Source: Pseudonocardiaceae bacterium YIM PH 21723 (GTDB lineage Bacteria > Actinomycetota > Actinomycetes > Mycobacteriales > Pseudonocardiaceae). From it: a stretch of DNA of 64,000 nt. Both the position numbers and the translations under genes were made by a program. Positions within the stretch are counted from its first letter, which is position 1; each line of letters begins with the position of its first letter. Below, piece by piece: positions 49,383 through 57,780 of this stretch. The DNA lies in the NCBI GenBank assembly GCA_003600225.1, contig QZFT01000089.1, positions 124,001-188,000 of the forward strand, given 5' to 3'. A model generated the notes under the pieces. It was not told the origin of the DNA. It was given only the letters and a program-made list of their open reading frames with translations, and made no database searches.

Positions 49383-49585
49383 GCGAACCTGCTGGACGAC
49401 CGTCCCATCGCCTTGCCCAGCGGGGCCCACGGGCGGGACAGCAACCAGTCCTGGACCGCGGTGTCGATCACCGCATCATCCGCGCCGGGATTCATCCGAT
49501 GCAGGCGAGAGCGCTGCATGCTCAGGCCGAAGTCGAACATCTCGATCGCGAGACGCAGGCGATCAGCCGCTGAGGCCTGGTTCAC
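49379..49585 (-). CDS. Small partner of the AbiEii-type gene (68 aa)
   Basis: The helical N-terminus NQASAADRLRLAIEMFDFG and a later MNPGADDAVIDTAVQDWL match the small proteins usually encoded just before AbiEii-type nucleotidyltransferases in actinomycetes. The GTG at 49585 starts it and its stop overlaps the next gene. It may be the antitoxin or an adaptor; with the toxin gene deleted its job is uncertain. Confidence 0.6.
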   Translation of the reverse strand: MNQASAADRLRLAIEMFDFGLSMQRSRLHRMNPGADDAVIDTAVQDWLLSRPWAPLGKAMGRSSSRFA

Positions 49586-49686
49586 CAGCTCAGCCTACCG
49601 CAAATGTGCCCGCCAGCTGCGACGATGACCAGCCCAGGACGGGGCGGCAATCGAGTCGACGCGACGGCTGCTGCGACGAGGAACTC

Positions 49687-50271
49687 CTAGAGTCCGAAGG
49701 CGCCGCCCTCGATCAGGATGGCGAGGCCGATGGCCACCAGCACGACGGGCAGGATCAGATGGCCCCAGCGGGCCAGCACCCTGGCGACGGCGGGACGACC
49801 GGCCAGGTACCAGCCGGCGGCGCACCAAAGGGCCACCCCGATCAGGAACACCGTCACGTAGCCGGCCATGCCCGCGGCACCGACGACGGCGAACACCGGC
49901 ACATAGACGCCGATGTTGTCCCCGCCGTTGGCGAAGGTCACCGCCGCCACCTGCAGCACCCCTGCGCCGGGCCGCGGCTCCTCGTCCGCCGCGCCGCCCC
50001 GCCACAGCTGCCAGGCGGCTCGCAACCCCAGCAGCAGCGGGAGCAACCCGAGATACGGGATGGCCGACGACGGCAGCAGGCCGGCGCCGAGGGCGCCGAG
50101 CACCGACACGACGAGGATCGCTCCGAAACCCAGGTACTGACCGGCGATCACCCGCAGCGCGGCGGAACGACTGCTCCCCGCCTCACCGAAGAACACCGCC
50201 AGCACGAGCATGTCGTCGATGTTGGTCACCGCGAACATCCCTGCGGCCTGGCCGAGTAACCCCGAATCCAC
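49687..50271 (-). CDS. CadD-like cadmium-resistance transporter (194 aa)
   Basis: Five to six transmembrane helices carry NIDDMLVLAVFFGEA and a second conserved block FANGGDNIGVYVPVFAV, both typical of CadD proteins. Length matches the family. It would export divalent cations such as cadmium or act in metal efflux; specificity is not visible. It stands alone, without a metalloregulator. Confidence 0.83.
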   Translation of the reverse strand: MDSGLLGQAAGMFAVTNIDDMLVLAVFFGEAGSSRSAALRVIAGQYLGFGAILVVSVLGALGAGLLPSSAIPYLGLLPLLLGLRAAWQLWRGGAADEEPRPGAGVLQVAAVTFANGGDNIGVYVPVFAVVGAAGMAGYVTVFLIGVALWCAAGWYLAGRPAVARVLARWGHLILPVVLVAIGLAILIEGGAFGL

Positions 50272-50501
50272 GCTCCGCGCCTCTCCTCATCAGCGACTTT
50301 CGGTTACCAACCACACCGGAATCCGAAACAGGCTGTCCTGGGGTGGGAAGATCGCGAATCTCAGTATCCGCAGTTCAGATGCCATTCCGGTCACGGTGCG
50401 ATCCCCGAGTGCGATAGCAGTTCCACTATGTGGACGCTTCGCACTGACTACTCTCTGTATACGTTTCTGCCAGCCGCCCCATTCCGCAAGGAGGCCCTGG
50501 T

Positions 50502-51125
50502 ATGAGATTCCGATTCCTCGTCGTGGCGGCCGCCACGGCACTGGCCATGGGTGCGATACCGCCCACCGCCAACGCCGCGGCAGCCGGCCCGGCCGCATCG
50601 AACACCGTGAGCGCGGTGGACTGCACCTACGCAGCCGAATGGAACAGCACCACCAACTACAGCGCGGGCAACCAGGTCCGCTGGTCCAACCACCTCTACC
50701 AAGCCCGCTCCGCGAACAGGAACATCCCGCCCACCAACACCACGTACTGGACCGACTTCGGTACCTGCGACGGCGGAGGCAACCCCGGCAACTGCACCTA
50801 TCTGCCCTACTGGGTCGCCAACACCACCTACACCACCGGCAGCCAGGTGCAGTGGAACAACCGCAGGTACGAGGCCCGCGCGACGAACACCAACGTCCAG
50901 CCCGGCAACACGGCCTACTGGACCGACCTCGGCACCTGCACCGACCCGGCACCGCCGAATCCCTGTCTGAACATCCCGATCTGGGCCAACCTCGTCAGCT
51001 ACCGGATCGGCGACGAGGTCAAGTGGCACGAGCGGCGCTACCGCTCGATCAAGAATTCCATCGCCATCCAGCCGAATATGCCGTGGGGGCCGCTGTACTG
51101 GGCGGACTACGGATCCTGCCAGTAA
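50502..51125 (+). CDS. Secreted protein of three chitin-binding (CBM5/12) modules (207 aa)
   Basis: A signal peptide (to about residue 25) precedes three repeats of about 45-50 residues, each with an aromatic-rich CBM5/12 pattern: AAEWNSTTNYSAGNQVRWSN, LPYWVANTTYTTGSQVQW and NIPIWANLVSYRIGDEVKW. Each repeat holds a Cys pair. No catalytic domain is present, so it is a free binding protein for chitin or a similar polymer. SD is AAGGAGG upstream. Confidence 0.86.
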   Translation: MRFRFLVVAAATALAMGAIPPTANAAAAGPAASNTVSAVDCTYAAEWNSTTNYSAGNQVRWSNHLYQARSANRNIPPTNTTYWTDFGTCDGGGNPGNCTYLPYWVANTTYTTGSQVQWNNRRYEARATNTNVQPGNTAYWTDLGTCTDPAPPNPCLNIPIWANLVSYRIGDEVKWHERRYRSIKNSIAIQPNMPWGPLYWADYGSCQ

Positions 51126-51366
51126 TGGTCTCTCGCCCTGGCCGCACCGGCGGCCAGGGCATCCCGGTCGGTAGCCGGACAGCACGCCAATCGGCATATT
51201 CATGGCCGGAATCGGAAATTTCGAGAATTCAATTATTCGTCCGCCGACGAATGCTGCGGCCCTCCAGGTAATTCCGGCCCTGGAAAGCGTCTTCACTTTC
51301 CCCTGCGCGGCAGACTGAGTGAGCGGTTCGGGGAACCGCACATTCCCGCATGACGAAGGGTAATTC

Positions 51367-51813
51367 ATGCAGACGAACTTTCTAGGCAAAATGGCCGCAG
51401 TCATCGGCGCCCTGGTATTGCTGGTCTCCGGCGCGAGCGCCGCGCAGGCGGGTACGACCGCGGCCCAGACCTACAAGAACCTGGCCACCGGCTTCTGTTT
51501 GGACAGCAACGCCGCTCAGCAGGCATACACACACGGCTGCAACGGCGGCAGCTACCAGAAGTGGAACGTCTCCGGCTCCGGCAATGTGGTGCTGAAGAAC
51601 CTGGCCACCGGCTTCTGCCTGGACAGCAATGCCGCCAAGCAGGCTTACACCCACGGGTGCAATGGCGGCTCGTACCAGAAATGGACCGTTCAGCGGTCCG
51701 GTAGCTACATCATCTTCAAGAACCTGGCTACCGGCTTCTGCCTGGACAGCAATGCGGCCCAGCAGCTTTACACCCATGACTGCAATGGTGGTTCCTACCA
51801 GAAGTGGTCATAA
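51367..51813 (+). CDS. Secreted ricin-B-type beta-trefoil lectin with near-identical repeats (148 aa)
   Basis: After a signal peptide (to about residue 27) come three repeats of KNLATGFCLDSNAAQQAYTH followed by a CNGGSYQKW, with lengths of 40, 41 and about 31 residues. The units differ at only a few positions and hold the QxW-type motif at QKW. One Cys pair per repeat suits a disulfide. It would bind carbohydrates. The repeats are also similar at the DNA level, which suggests recent tandem duplication. Confidence 0.85.
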   Translation: MQTNFLGKMAAVIGALVLLVSGASAAQAGTTAAQTYKNLATGFCLDSNAAQQAYTHGCNGGSYQKWNVSGSGNVVLKNLATGFCLDSNAAKQAYTHGCNGGSYQKWTVQRSGSYIIFKNLATGFCLDSNAAQQLYTHDCNGGSYQKWS

Positions 51814-51825
51814 CTAAATAGCGAT

Positions 51826-51866
51826 CCAATTCCACGCGAAATCGTATTGATCTCGCGTGGAATTGG
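51826..51866. terminator. Bidirectional terminator between the lectin and the glycosyltransferase array
   Basis: CCAATTCCACGCGA and TCGCGTGGAATTGG are exact complements around a 13 nt loop. The convergent genes end at 51813 and 51875, so this hairpin can end both transcripts. No strong T-run. Confidence 0.7.
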
Positions 51867-51874
51867 CGTATTCG

Positions 51875-53071
51875 CTATAGCGCCCGCTGCTCCAGCAGGT
51901 CGGCCGCCCGCCGCGCGCCACCGGCCGCCTCGATGTCGGCCCGCATCTCCTTGAGCCGGTCCCGGATGTCCCGGTCGGCGGCGATCCGGGTGACGGCCTC
52001 GCGCAGCTTCGCGGCGGTGACCTCGGTGGGCGGCAGCCACTCGCCGAGTCCCAGCTCGGCGACCCGCCGGGCGTTGCCCTCCTGCTCGGTCATCTGCGGG
52101 ATGCCGAGCAACGGCACGCCGAAGGCCAGCGCCTCCTGAGTACCGCCCATGCCGCAGTGCGAGATGAACACCGACGTGTGCGCCAGGATCTCCAGCTGCG
52201 GCGCGAGGGTGTGCAGCTCGACGTTCGGCGGGATCTCGCCGAGGTCCTCGGGCCGCACGTGCTGCCCGATGGCGATGACCACCTGCCACGGCTCGTCCCG
52301 GAAGGCCTCGATCACGGCGCGGAAGAACGCGGGCTGGTGATTGAAGATCGAGCCGAGCGACACGTACAGCACCGGCCGGTCGCCGGACGGCTTCCAACCG
52401 ACGTGGTCCACCCGCTCGGTCAGGCACGGACCCACGAACTCGTAGCCGTCGAACGTCTCGCCACGCGGCTGGAAAGACCTGGTGTAAAAGGAGATTCCGA
52501 GGTCCGGCTGCCGCGCCGCCAGCACGCCAAGGGTCTGCGCAGGCAGTCCGAGGCCGGCCAGGCCGTCGGCGAGGAACCGGTCCAGTTCGGCGAACTCCGC
52601 CGGCTGATCCAGCTTCGCGTAGTCCTCCGCCCAGACCGAGTAGTGCTCATTGGCCGCGAGCGCCGGGAAACTGCCGACGAGGGGCACGCCCCAGCGGTCG
52701 GCCAGCATCGGCCCGGCGAAGGTGGATTGGTCGTAGACCAGCACATCCGGCCGGTCACCGTCCCAGATGGACTCGAACTGCGGGACGGTGTCGAAGGCCT
52801 CCTGCAGGAAGCTGTGCATGGTCTTCAGCGGATTGGCCCGATCCGGCTGCTTGTCCTTGAGTTCGGCCAGCATCGCCTTGGCCTCCTCGCCCTGCATGAA
52901 GGGTGAGCTGTAGAGCGGTGCGGCCGCGCCACTGGCCGCCACCTGCTCCTGGAACTCGGCGATGGCCGGGATGGTCACCCGGTGCCCCCTGCCGACCAGT
53001 TCCCTGGCCACGGCGAGCACCGGATTGAGGTGACCGTAGGCCGGGAAGCAGACGAATCCGATGTGCGTCAT
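51875..53071 (-). CDS. Macrolide-family glycosyltransferase 1 (398 aa)
   Basis: GT-B fold: AYGHLNPVLAVA with the catalytic-position His14 at the N-terminus, the acceptor-side segment VWAEDYAKLDQPAEF, and the donor site SHCGMGGTQEALAFGVPLL with TEQEGNARRV. It is the last gene of the tandem operon. It would transfer a sugar from UDP-glucose or similar to a macrolide or other acceptor, as OleD/MgtA do. Substrate unknown. It overlaps GT2 by 4 nt. Confidence 0.88.
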   Translation of the reverse strand: MTHIGFVCFPAYGHLNPVLAVARELVGRGHRVTIPAIAEFQEQVAASGAAAPLYSSPFMQGEEAKAMLAELKDKQPDRANPLKTMHSFLQEAFDTVPQFESIWDGDRPDVLVYDQSTFAGPMLADRWGVPLVGSFPALAANEHYSVWAEDYAKLDQPAEFAELDRFLADGLAGLGLPAQTLGVLAARQPDLGISFYTRSFQPRGETFDGYEFVGPCLTERVDHVGWKPSGDRPVLYVSLGSIFNHQPAFFRAVIEAFRDEPWQVVIAIGQHVRPEDLGEIPPNVELHTLAPQLEILAHTSVFISHCGMGGTQEALAFGVPLLGIPQMTEQEGNARRVAELGLGEWLPPTEVTAAKLREAVTRIAADRDIRDRLKEMRADIEAAGGARRAADLLEQRAL

Positions 53072-54258
53072 CCGGGGAATCCCTCCAGTAGGCCGGCCGC
53101 GCGCCGGGTGCCGCCCGCGGCCGTGATGTCGTCCCGCATGGCGGCCAGCCGGTCACGGATCCCGGTGTCCGCCAGCACTTCCGCCACCGCCGCGCGCAGC
53201 GCCGGCGCAGTGACCTCGGGCAGCCGGAGCCCCAGCCCCAGCTCGGCGATCCGGTCGGCATTGGCGCGTTGTTCCGGCGTGTTCGGCACGCCGATCATCG
53301 GCACGCCGAAGGACAACGCCTCCTGCACGCCGCCCATGCCGCAGTGCGACAGGAACACCGCGGCGTGCGGCAGGATCTCCAGCTGCGGCGCGAACTCGTG
53401 CAGCCGGACGTTCGGCGGGATGTCGCCGAGTTCGGCGGGCCGCACCCGAGGGCCGATGACCAGTTCCAGGTTCCACGGCTCGTCGCGGAAGGCCTCGATG
53501 ACCGTGCGGTAGAAGGCGGGCTGGTCGTTGAACACGGTGCCCAGCGAGACGTAGATGATCGGCAGATCACCGTCCGGGCGTTGCCAGCCCTGCGGATTCG
53601 GCCGGTCGCCGAGGCACGGCCCGACGAACCGGTGCCGCTCGTCGAAGGTCTCGCCGTGCGGCTGGAACGACTGCGTGCAGAACACGATGCCCAGATCCGG
53701 CTGGTGCACGGCGGCGTCCAGGATCGGCATCGGCGGCAGGCCGAGGAAGGCCCTGGCCTCGTTCCAGGCCGCGTCCAGCCCGGCGAGGATCTCCGGCTCG
53801 GCGTCCTGGATCACCGCGTCGCCCCGGGCGGGCACGTGCTCGTTGCCCGCCACCGACGGGCAGGTGCGCACGTGCGGCACCCCTCGCCTCTCCGCGAGCA
53901 GGAAGCCGTACCAGGTCATCTGGTCGTAGGCCAGCAGATCCGGCCGGTCACCGTCCAGAATGGACTGGATCTGCGGCGCGACGTCCTGCGCCTCCTGGAA
54001 CAACCGGCGGACGAACCAGTGCGGGGCGAAGTCCTCGGGCCGGGCGTCCTTGCGCAGCGAGGTCTGCTGGTCGACCTCGTGCAGCGGGGAGTGGAACAGC
54101 GGGGCCGCCGCGCCGCTGGCCTCCACCAGCGACTGCAGCCGTTTGATGGTCGGGATGGTGACCCGGTGGCCACGGTCCACCAGTTCCCTGGCGACGGCCA
54201 GCACCGGGGTCAGGTGCCCGACGCTCGGCATGCAGACGAAGGCGATGTGCTTGGACAA
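53068..54258 (-). CDS. Macrolide-family glycosyltransferase 2 (396 aa)
   Basis: N-domain SVGHLTPVLAVAREL (His15), donor motif SHCGMGGVQEALSFGVPMI and NADRIAEL. Its acceptor region (NEHVPARGDAVIQDAEPEI) differs strongly from GT1, so its acceptor is likely different. Two Pro/Asp-rich insertions occur (RKDARPEDFAPHW). Start ATG at 54258; a 11 nt gap separates it from GT3. Confidence 0.88.
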   Translation of the reverse strand: MSKHIAFVCMPSVGHLTPVLAVARELVDRGHRVTIPTIKRLQSLVEASGAAAPLFHSPLHEVDQQTSLRKDARPEDFAPHWFVRRLFQEAQDVAPQIQSILDGDRPDLLAYDQMTWYGFLLAERRGVPHVRTCPSVAGNEHVPARGDAVIQDAEPEILAGLDAAWNEARAFLGLPPMPILDAAVHQPDLGIVFCTQSFQPHGETFDERHRFVGPCLGDRPNPQGWQRPDGDLPIIYVSLGTVFNDQPAFYRTVIEAFRDEPWNLELVIGPRVRPAELGDIPPNVRLHEFAPQLEILPHAAVFLSHCGMGGVQEALSFGVPMIGVPNTPEQRANADRIAELGLGLRLPEVTAPALRAAVAEVLADTGIRDRLAAMRDDITAAGGTRRAAGLLEGFPG

Positions 54259-54269
54259 CGAGGATCTCT

Positions 54270-55469
54270 CTATCTGTTCGCGAATCGTTCCAGGACATCG
54301 GCCGCCCTGGCTGCCCCACCGGCCGCCGCGATGTCCGCGCGCATGCCGGCCAGTCGATCCTGCACGACCGGGTCGGCCAGCAGTTCACGCACCGCCGTGC
54401 GCAGGTCGGCGGCCGTCACCTGTTCGGGCAGCATCCGCCTGCCGAGCCCGAGTTCCACGACCCGCTGCGCGTTGCCCTGCTGTTCCGGCATCTGCGGAAC
54501 ACAGATCAGTGGGACACCGAAGGACAGTCCTTCCTGGACACCGCCCATGCCCGCGTGCGTGATGAACACCGAGGCGTGACGCAGGATCTCCAGTTGTGGC
54601 GCGAACTCGTGCAACTCCACATTCGCCGGGATCTCGCCCAGTTCACCGGCTGAGACCCGGGTGCCGATGGCCATGACCACCTGCCACGGCTCATCCCGGA
54701 ACGCGTCGATCACGGTCCGGAAGAACTCCGGCTGGTCGTTGAAGGCAGTGCCGAAGGAGACGTACAGCAGCGGCCGGTCCGTCCGCTGTGGACGCCAGCC
54801 GGTGTCACTGATCCGTTCCCAGAGGCAGGGTCCGACGAACTCGAACCGGTCGTCGAAGGTGTCGCCCCGGGGCTGGAAGGACCTCGTCAGGAACGCGATG
54901 CCCTGATCCGGCCGACGGGTGGCGAACTCGTGCAGGCCCAGAGCGGGCAGGCCGTGCTTGCCCCTGGTGGCGGCGACCGTCGCGGCGAGTACGGCGAGCG
55001 TCGGTCCATCCGCCGTGCGCAGCAGCTGCTCCGGGAATGACAGGTGGTGTTCGTTGGTGGCCAGCGACGGGTACAGGACCACATGGGGCAGCTGCCATCT
55101 GTCGGCCAGCAGCCAGCCCGCCCAGGTGAGCTGGTCGTACACCAGCAGATCCGGCCGGTCACCGTCCACAAGGGACTCGACGAGCGTGGCGACGTCATCG
55201 GCCTGGCGCAGGAACATCCGGAAGACCTCCGGCAGCGAGACCTCGGGGAGCTGGGTGTTCCGGTCCAGCTGCGGCTCGGTGACGCCCCGCTGCGACTCCG
55301 GAACCGGATACACGGCCGCTGTCGCCCCGCTCGCCGCCACCTGCTCCCGATACTGCTCGACGGTCGGCACGGTGACCCGGTGGCCGCGGTCCACCAGTTG
55401 CCCGGCCACGGCCAGCGCCGGGGTGAGGTGCCCGTGCCCCGGTAGGCAGAGGATGACGATGTGTGCCAT
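54270..55469 (-). CDS. Macrolide-family glycosyltransferase 3 (399 aa)
   Basis: I choose the ATG at 55469 (product MAHIVILCLPGHGHLTP); the frame is open to 56162 but that part overlaps GT4. Donor motif THAGMGGVQEGLSFGVPLI has Ala in place of Cys after His. The acceptor loop SFPEQLLRTADGPTLAVLAA is complete. Its donor and VFITHAGMG signatures match GT4, suggesting a recent common origin. Confidence 0.87.
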   Translation of the reverse strand: MAHIVILCLPGHGHLTPALAVAGQLVDRGHRVTVPTVEQYREQVAASGATAAVYPVPESQRGVTEPQLDRNTQLPEVSLPEVFRMFLRQADDVATLVESLVDGDRPDLLVYDQLTWAGWLLADRWQLPHVVLYPSLATNEHHLSFPEQLLRTADGPTLAVLAATVAATRGKHGLPALGLHEFATRRPDQGIAFLTRSFQPRGDTFDDRFEFVGPCLWERISDTGWRPQRTDRPLLYVSFGTAFNDQPEFFRTVIDAFRDEPWQVVMAIGTRVSAGELGEIPANVELHEFAPQLEILRHASVFITHAGMGGVQEGLSFGVPLICVPQMPEQQGNAQRVVELGLGRRMLPEQVTAADLRTAVRELLADPVVQDRLAGMRADIAAAGGAARAADVLERFANR

Positions 55470-55489
55470 GCGATTCCCCCAAGGAAGGT

Positions 55490-56563
55490 TCAGCCGACCG
55501 CCGCTTCCAGAATGTCGGCTGCCCGCCGGGTACCGCCAGCGGATTCGATGTCCGCACGCATGTCGTTCAGCCGATCGCGCATCTCCACGTCCGCCAGCAC
55601 CCCGGTCACCGCGTCGCGCAGCCCGTGCACGGTGAGGTCCTCGGGGCGCAGCCGCCTGCCGAGGCCGAGCTCGGCGATCCGGTCGGCGTTGAGCTCCTGT
55701 TCCTCGATCTGCGGCACGCCGAGCAGCGGCACCCCGGCGGACAGTCCCTCCTGCACACCGCCCATACCCGCGTGGGTGATGAACACCGAGGCGTGGCGCA
55801 GGATCTCCAGCTGCGGCGCGAACTCGTGCAGCTCGACGTTGGGCGCGGTCACCCCCACGTCGGCCTTGCCGACAGCCATGACCACCTGCCACGGCTGGTC
55901 CCGGAAAGCCTCCACGACGAGGCGGTAGAACTCCGGCCGGTCGTTGAACAGCGAGCCGAACGACACGTACAGCAGTGGCCGGTCGGTGCGTTCCGGGCGC
56001 CAGCCGGTGGCCGGCCGCTCGCCGATGCACGGGCCGACGAATCGGTACCGCTCGTCGAAGGTCTCCCCGAACGGCTGGAAGGACCTGGTGCAGAACACCA
56101 GGCCCAGGTCCGGCTGATGCTCGGTGAACTCCAGGATCTCCGCGGTGAAGGACCGTCCCCACAGGGTGAAGTGCCCATTGGAGGCGACCGACGGATGGGT
56201 CCGCACATGTGGGACGCCCCAGCGGTCCGCCAGCAGCCAGCCGACCATCGTCGCCTGGTCGTACACCAGCAGATCGGGCCGGTCGCCGGCGAAGATCTCC
56301 TCGAACCGGGGCAGCAGCTGCTCGGCCTCCCGGCGGAACGCGGTGAGCAGTTCCTGCGTCGAGTACCGGACCTCCGGCCGGAAGCTCTCCTTCAGCGGCG
56401 AGCGGTAGATCGGGGCCGCCACGCCGGCGGCCCCGATCAGTTCGCGGTGTTCCACGGTGGACGGAACGGTCACCCGATGGCCCCGGGCGACCAGTTCCCT
56501 GGCCACCGCGAGCACCGGGGTCAGGTGACCGATCCCCGGCCCGCAGACGAACCCGATGTGCAT
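55490..56563 (-). CDS. Macrolide-family glycosyltransferase 4, with a deletion in the acceptor domain (357 aa)
   Basis: N-domain GIGHLTPVLAVAREL, donor motif THAGMGGVQEGLSAGVPLL. It runs from NGHFTLWGRSFTAEI directly to EFTEHQPDLGLV, lacking about 35-40 residues that all sister genes carry after the NEH-type motif (about residues 150-195). The gap lies in the acceptor-binding loop, so substrate range or activity may differ. The catalytic His14 and donor site are intact. Confidence 0.87.
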   Translation of the reverse strand: MHIGFVCGPGIGHLTPVLAVARELVARGHRVTVPSTVEHRELIGAAGVAAPIYRSPLKESFRPEVRYSTQELLTAFRREAEQLLPRFEEIFAGDRPDLLVYDQATMVGWLLADRWGVPHVRTHPSVASNGHFTLWGRSFTAEILEFTEHQPDLGLVFCTRSFQPFGETFDERYRFVGPCIGERPATGWRPERTDRPLLYVSFGSLFNDRPEFYRLVVEAFRDQPWQVVMAVGKADVGVTAPNVELHEFAPQLEILRHASVFITHAGMGGVQEGLSAGVPLLGVPQIEEQELNADRIAELGLGRRLRPEDLTVHGLRDAVTGVLADVEMRDRLNDMRADIESAGGTRRAADILEAAVG

Positions 56564-56564
56564 G

Positions 56565-57773
56565 TCAGTTGCCGAACTCCTTCACCGCACGCTCCAGGAC
56601 GTCGGCCGCGCGGGCGGTGCCCCCCGCGTCCCGGATGTCCGCCTGCATGGCGGCCAGCCGGGCCTTGATGTCCGGGTCGGCCAGCACCTCGCGGACGGCG
56701 GTACGCAGGACGGAAGCGGTGACCTCGGCGGGCGGAATGTGCCTGCCCAGGCCCAGTTCCACCACGCGCTCGGCGTTGCCCTGCTGCTCGGTCATCTGCG
56801 GAATGCCGACCAGCGGCACGCCGAAGGACAGGCCCTCCTGGGTGCCACCCATTCCGCAGTGGGTGAGGAACACCGAGGCGTGCGGCAGGATCTCCAGCTG
56901 CGGCGCGAAGCCCAGCACCTCGAAATTCGGCGGGATCTCGCCCAGCTCCGCGCGATCCACCCGCTGGCCGATCGCCATCACCACCCGCACCGGCTCGTCC
57001 CGGAAGGCCTCGATGACGGTGCGGAAGAAGCTCGGCTGGTCGTTGAACACCGAGCCGAACGAGACGTAGACCAGCGGATCCGTACCGGCCGGCGGCTGCC
57101 AGCCGACATTGTCGATCCGCTCGCCGAAGCACGGTCCGACGAACTCCGCCCACTCGCCCACGCTGTCGCCGAACGGCTGGAACGAGCGGGTCAGGAAGGC
57201 CACCCCGAGTTCGGGGGTACCGGCGAAGAAGTCGGCGACGGTGGACGGTCCGAGGCCGATCCGGGCCCTGGCCGCCGACAGCTCGACATCCAGTTCGGCG
57301 ATCTTGTCCGCGGGCAGGAACCGCTGCAGTCCGGCCAGGCCGGGCTGTTCGGGTACCGGAACCGTGGACGGGAACAGCACCACGTGCGGCACGCCCCATT
57401 TCTCCGCCAGCAGCGCGCCCGCCCAGGTGAGCTGGTCGTACACCAGCAGATCCGGCCGGTCACCCTCCAAAATGGACTGGAACTGCGGTGCGGTGGCGCC
57501 CGCCTCCTCCAGGAACTTCGGCAGGATGCTCGCCGGGTCGAAGTCGGCGGCCTTGGCGTCCTTGGCCAGTACGGCCTGCTGGGCGAGGTTCTCGTGCATC
57601 GGGGAGCTGTACAGCGGAGCCGCGGCTCCGGTTGCCTCCACCTGCGCCTGCCGCTCGGCGGTCGTCGGCAGGGTGACGCGGTAGCCCCGGTTCACCAGCT
57701 CGCCGGCGACGGCGAGTGCCGGGATCAGGTGTCCCTGACCGGGTGTGCAGATGATGGCGATGTGCTTGGCCAT
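56565..57773 (-). CDS. Macrolide-family glycosyltransferase 5 (402 aa)
   Basis: N-domain GQGHLIPALAVAGELV, donor motif THCGMGGTQEGLSFGVPLV with TEQQGNAERVVELGLG. The acceptor segment (PVPEQPGLAGLQRFLPAD) lacks the NEH motif and has EQPG instead. It begins one base after GT4. The product groups with GT6 and GT7 in the donor half. Confidence 0.88.
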   Translation of the reverse strand: MAKHIAIICTPGQGHLIPALAVAGELVNRGYRVTLPTTAERQAQVEATGAAAPLYSSPMHENLAQQAVLAKDAKAADFDPASILPKFLEEAGATAPQFQSILEGDRPDLLVYDQLTWAGALLAEKWGVPHVVLFPSTVPVPEQPGLAGLQRFLPADKIAELDVELSAARARIGLGPSTVADFFAGTPELGVAFLTRSFQPFGDSVGEWAEFVGPCFGERIDNVGWQPPAGTDPLVYVSFGSVFNDQPSFFRTVIEAFRDEPVRVVMAIGQRVDRAELGEIPPNFEVLGFAPQLEILPHASVFLTHCGMGGTQEGLSFGVPLVGIPQMTEQQGNAERVVELGLGRHIPPAEVTASVLRTAVREVLADPDIKARLAAMQADIRDAGGTARAADVLERAVKEFGN

Positions 57774-57780
57774 GCAGTTC

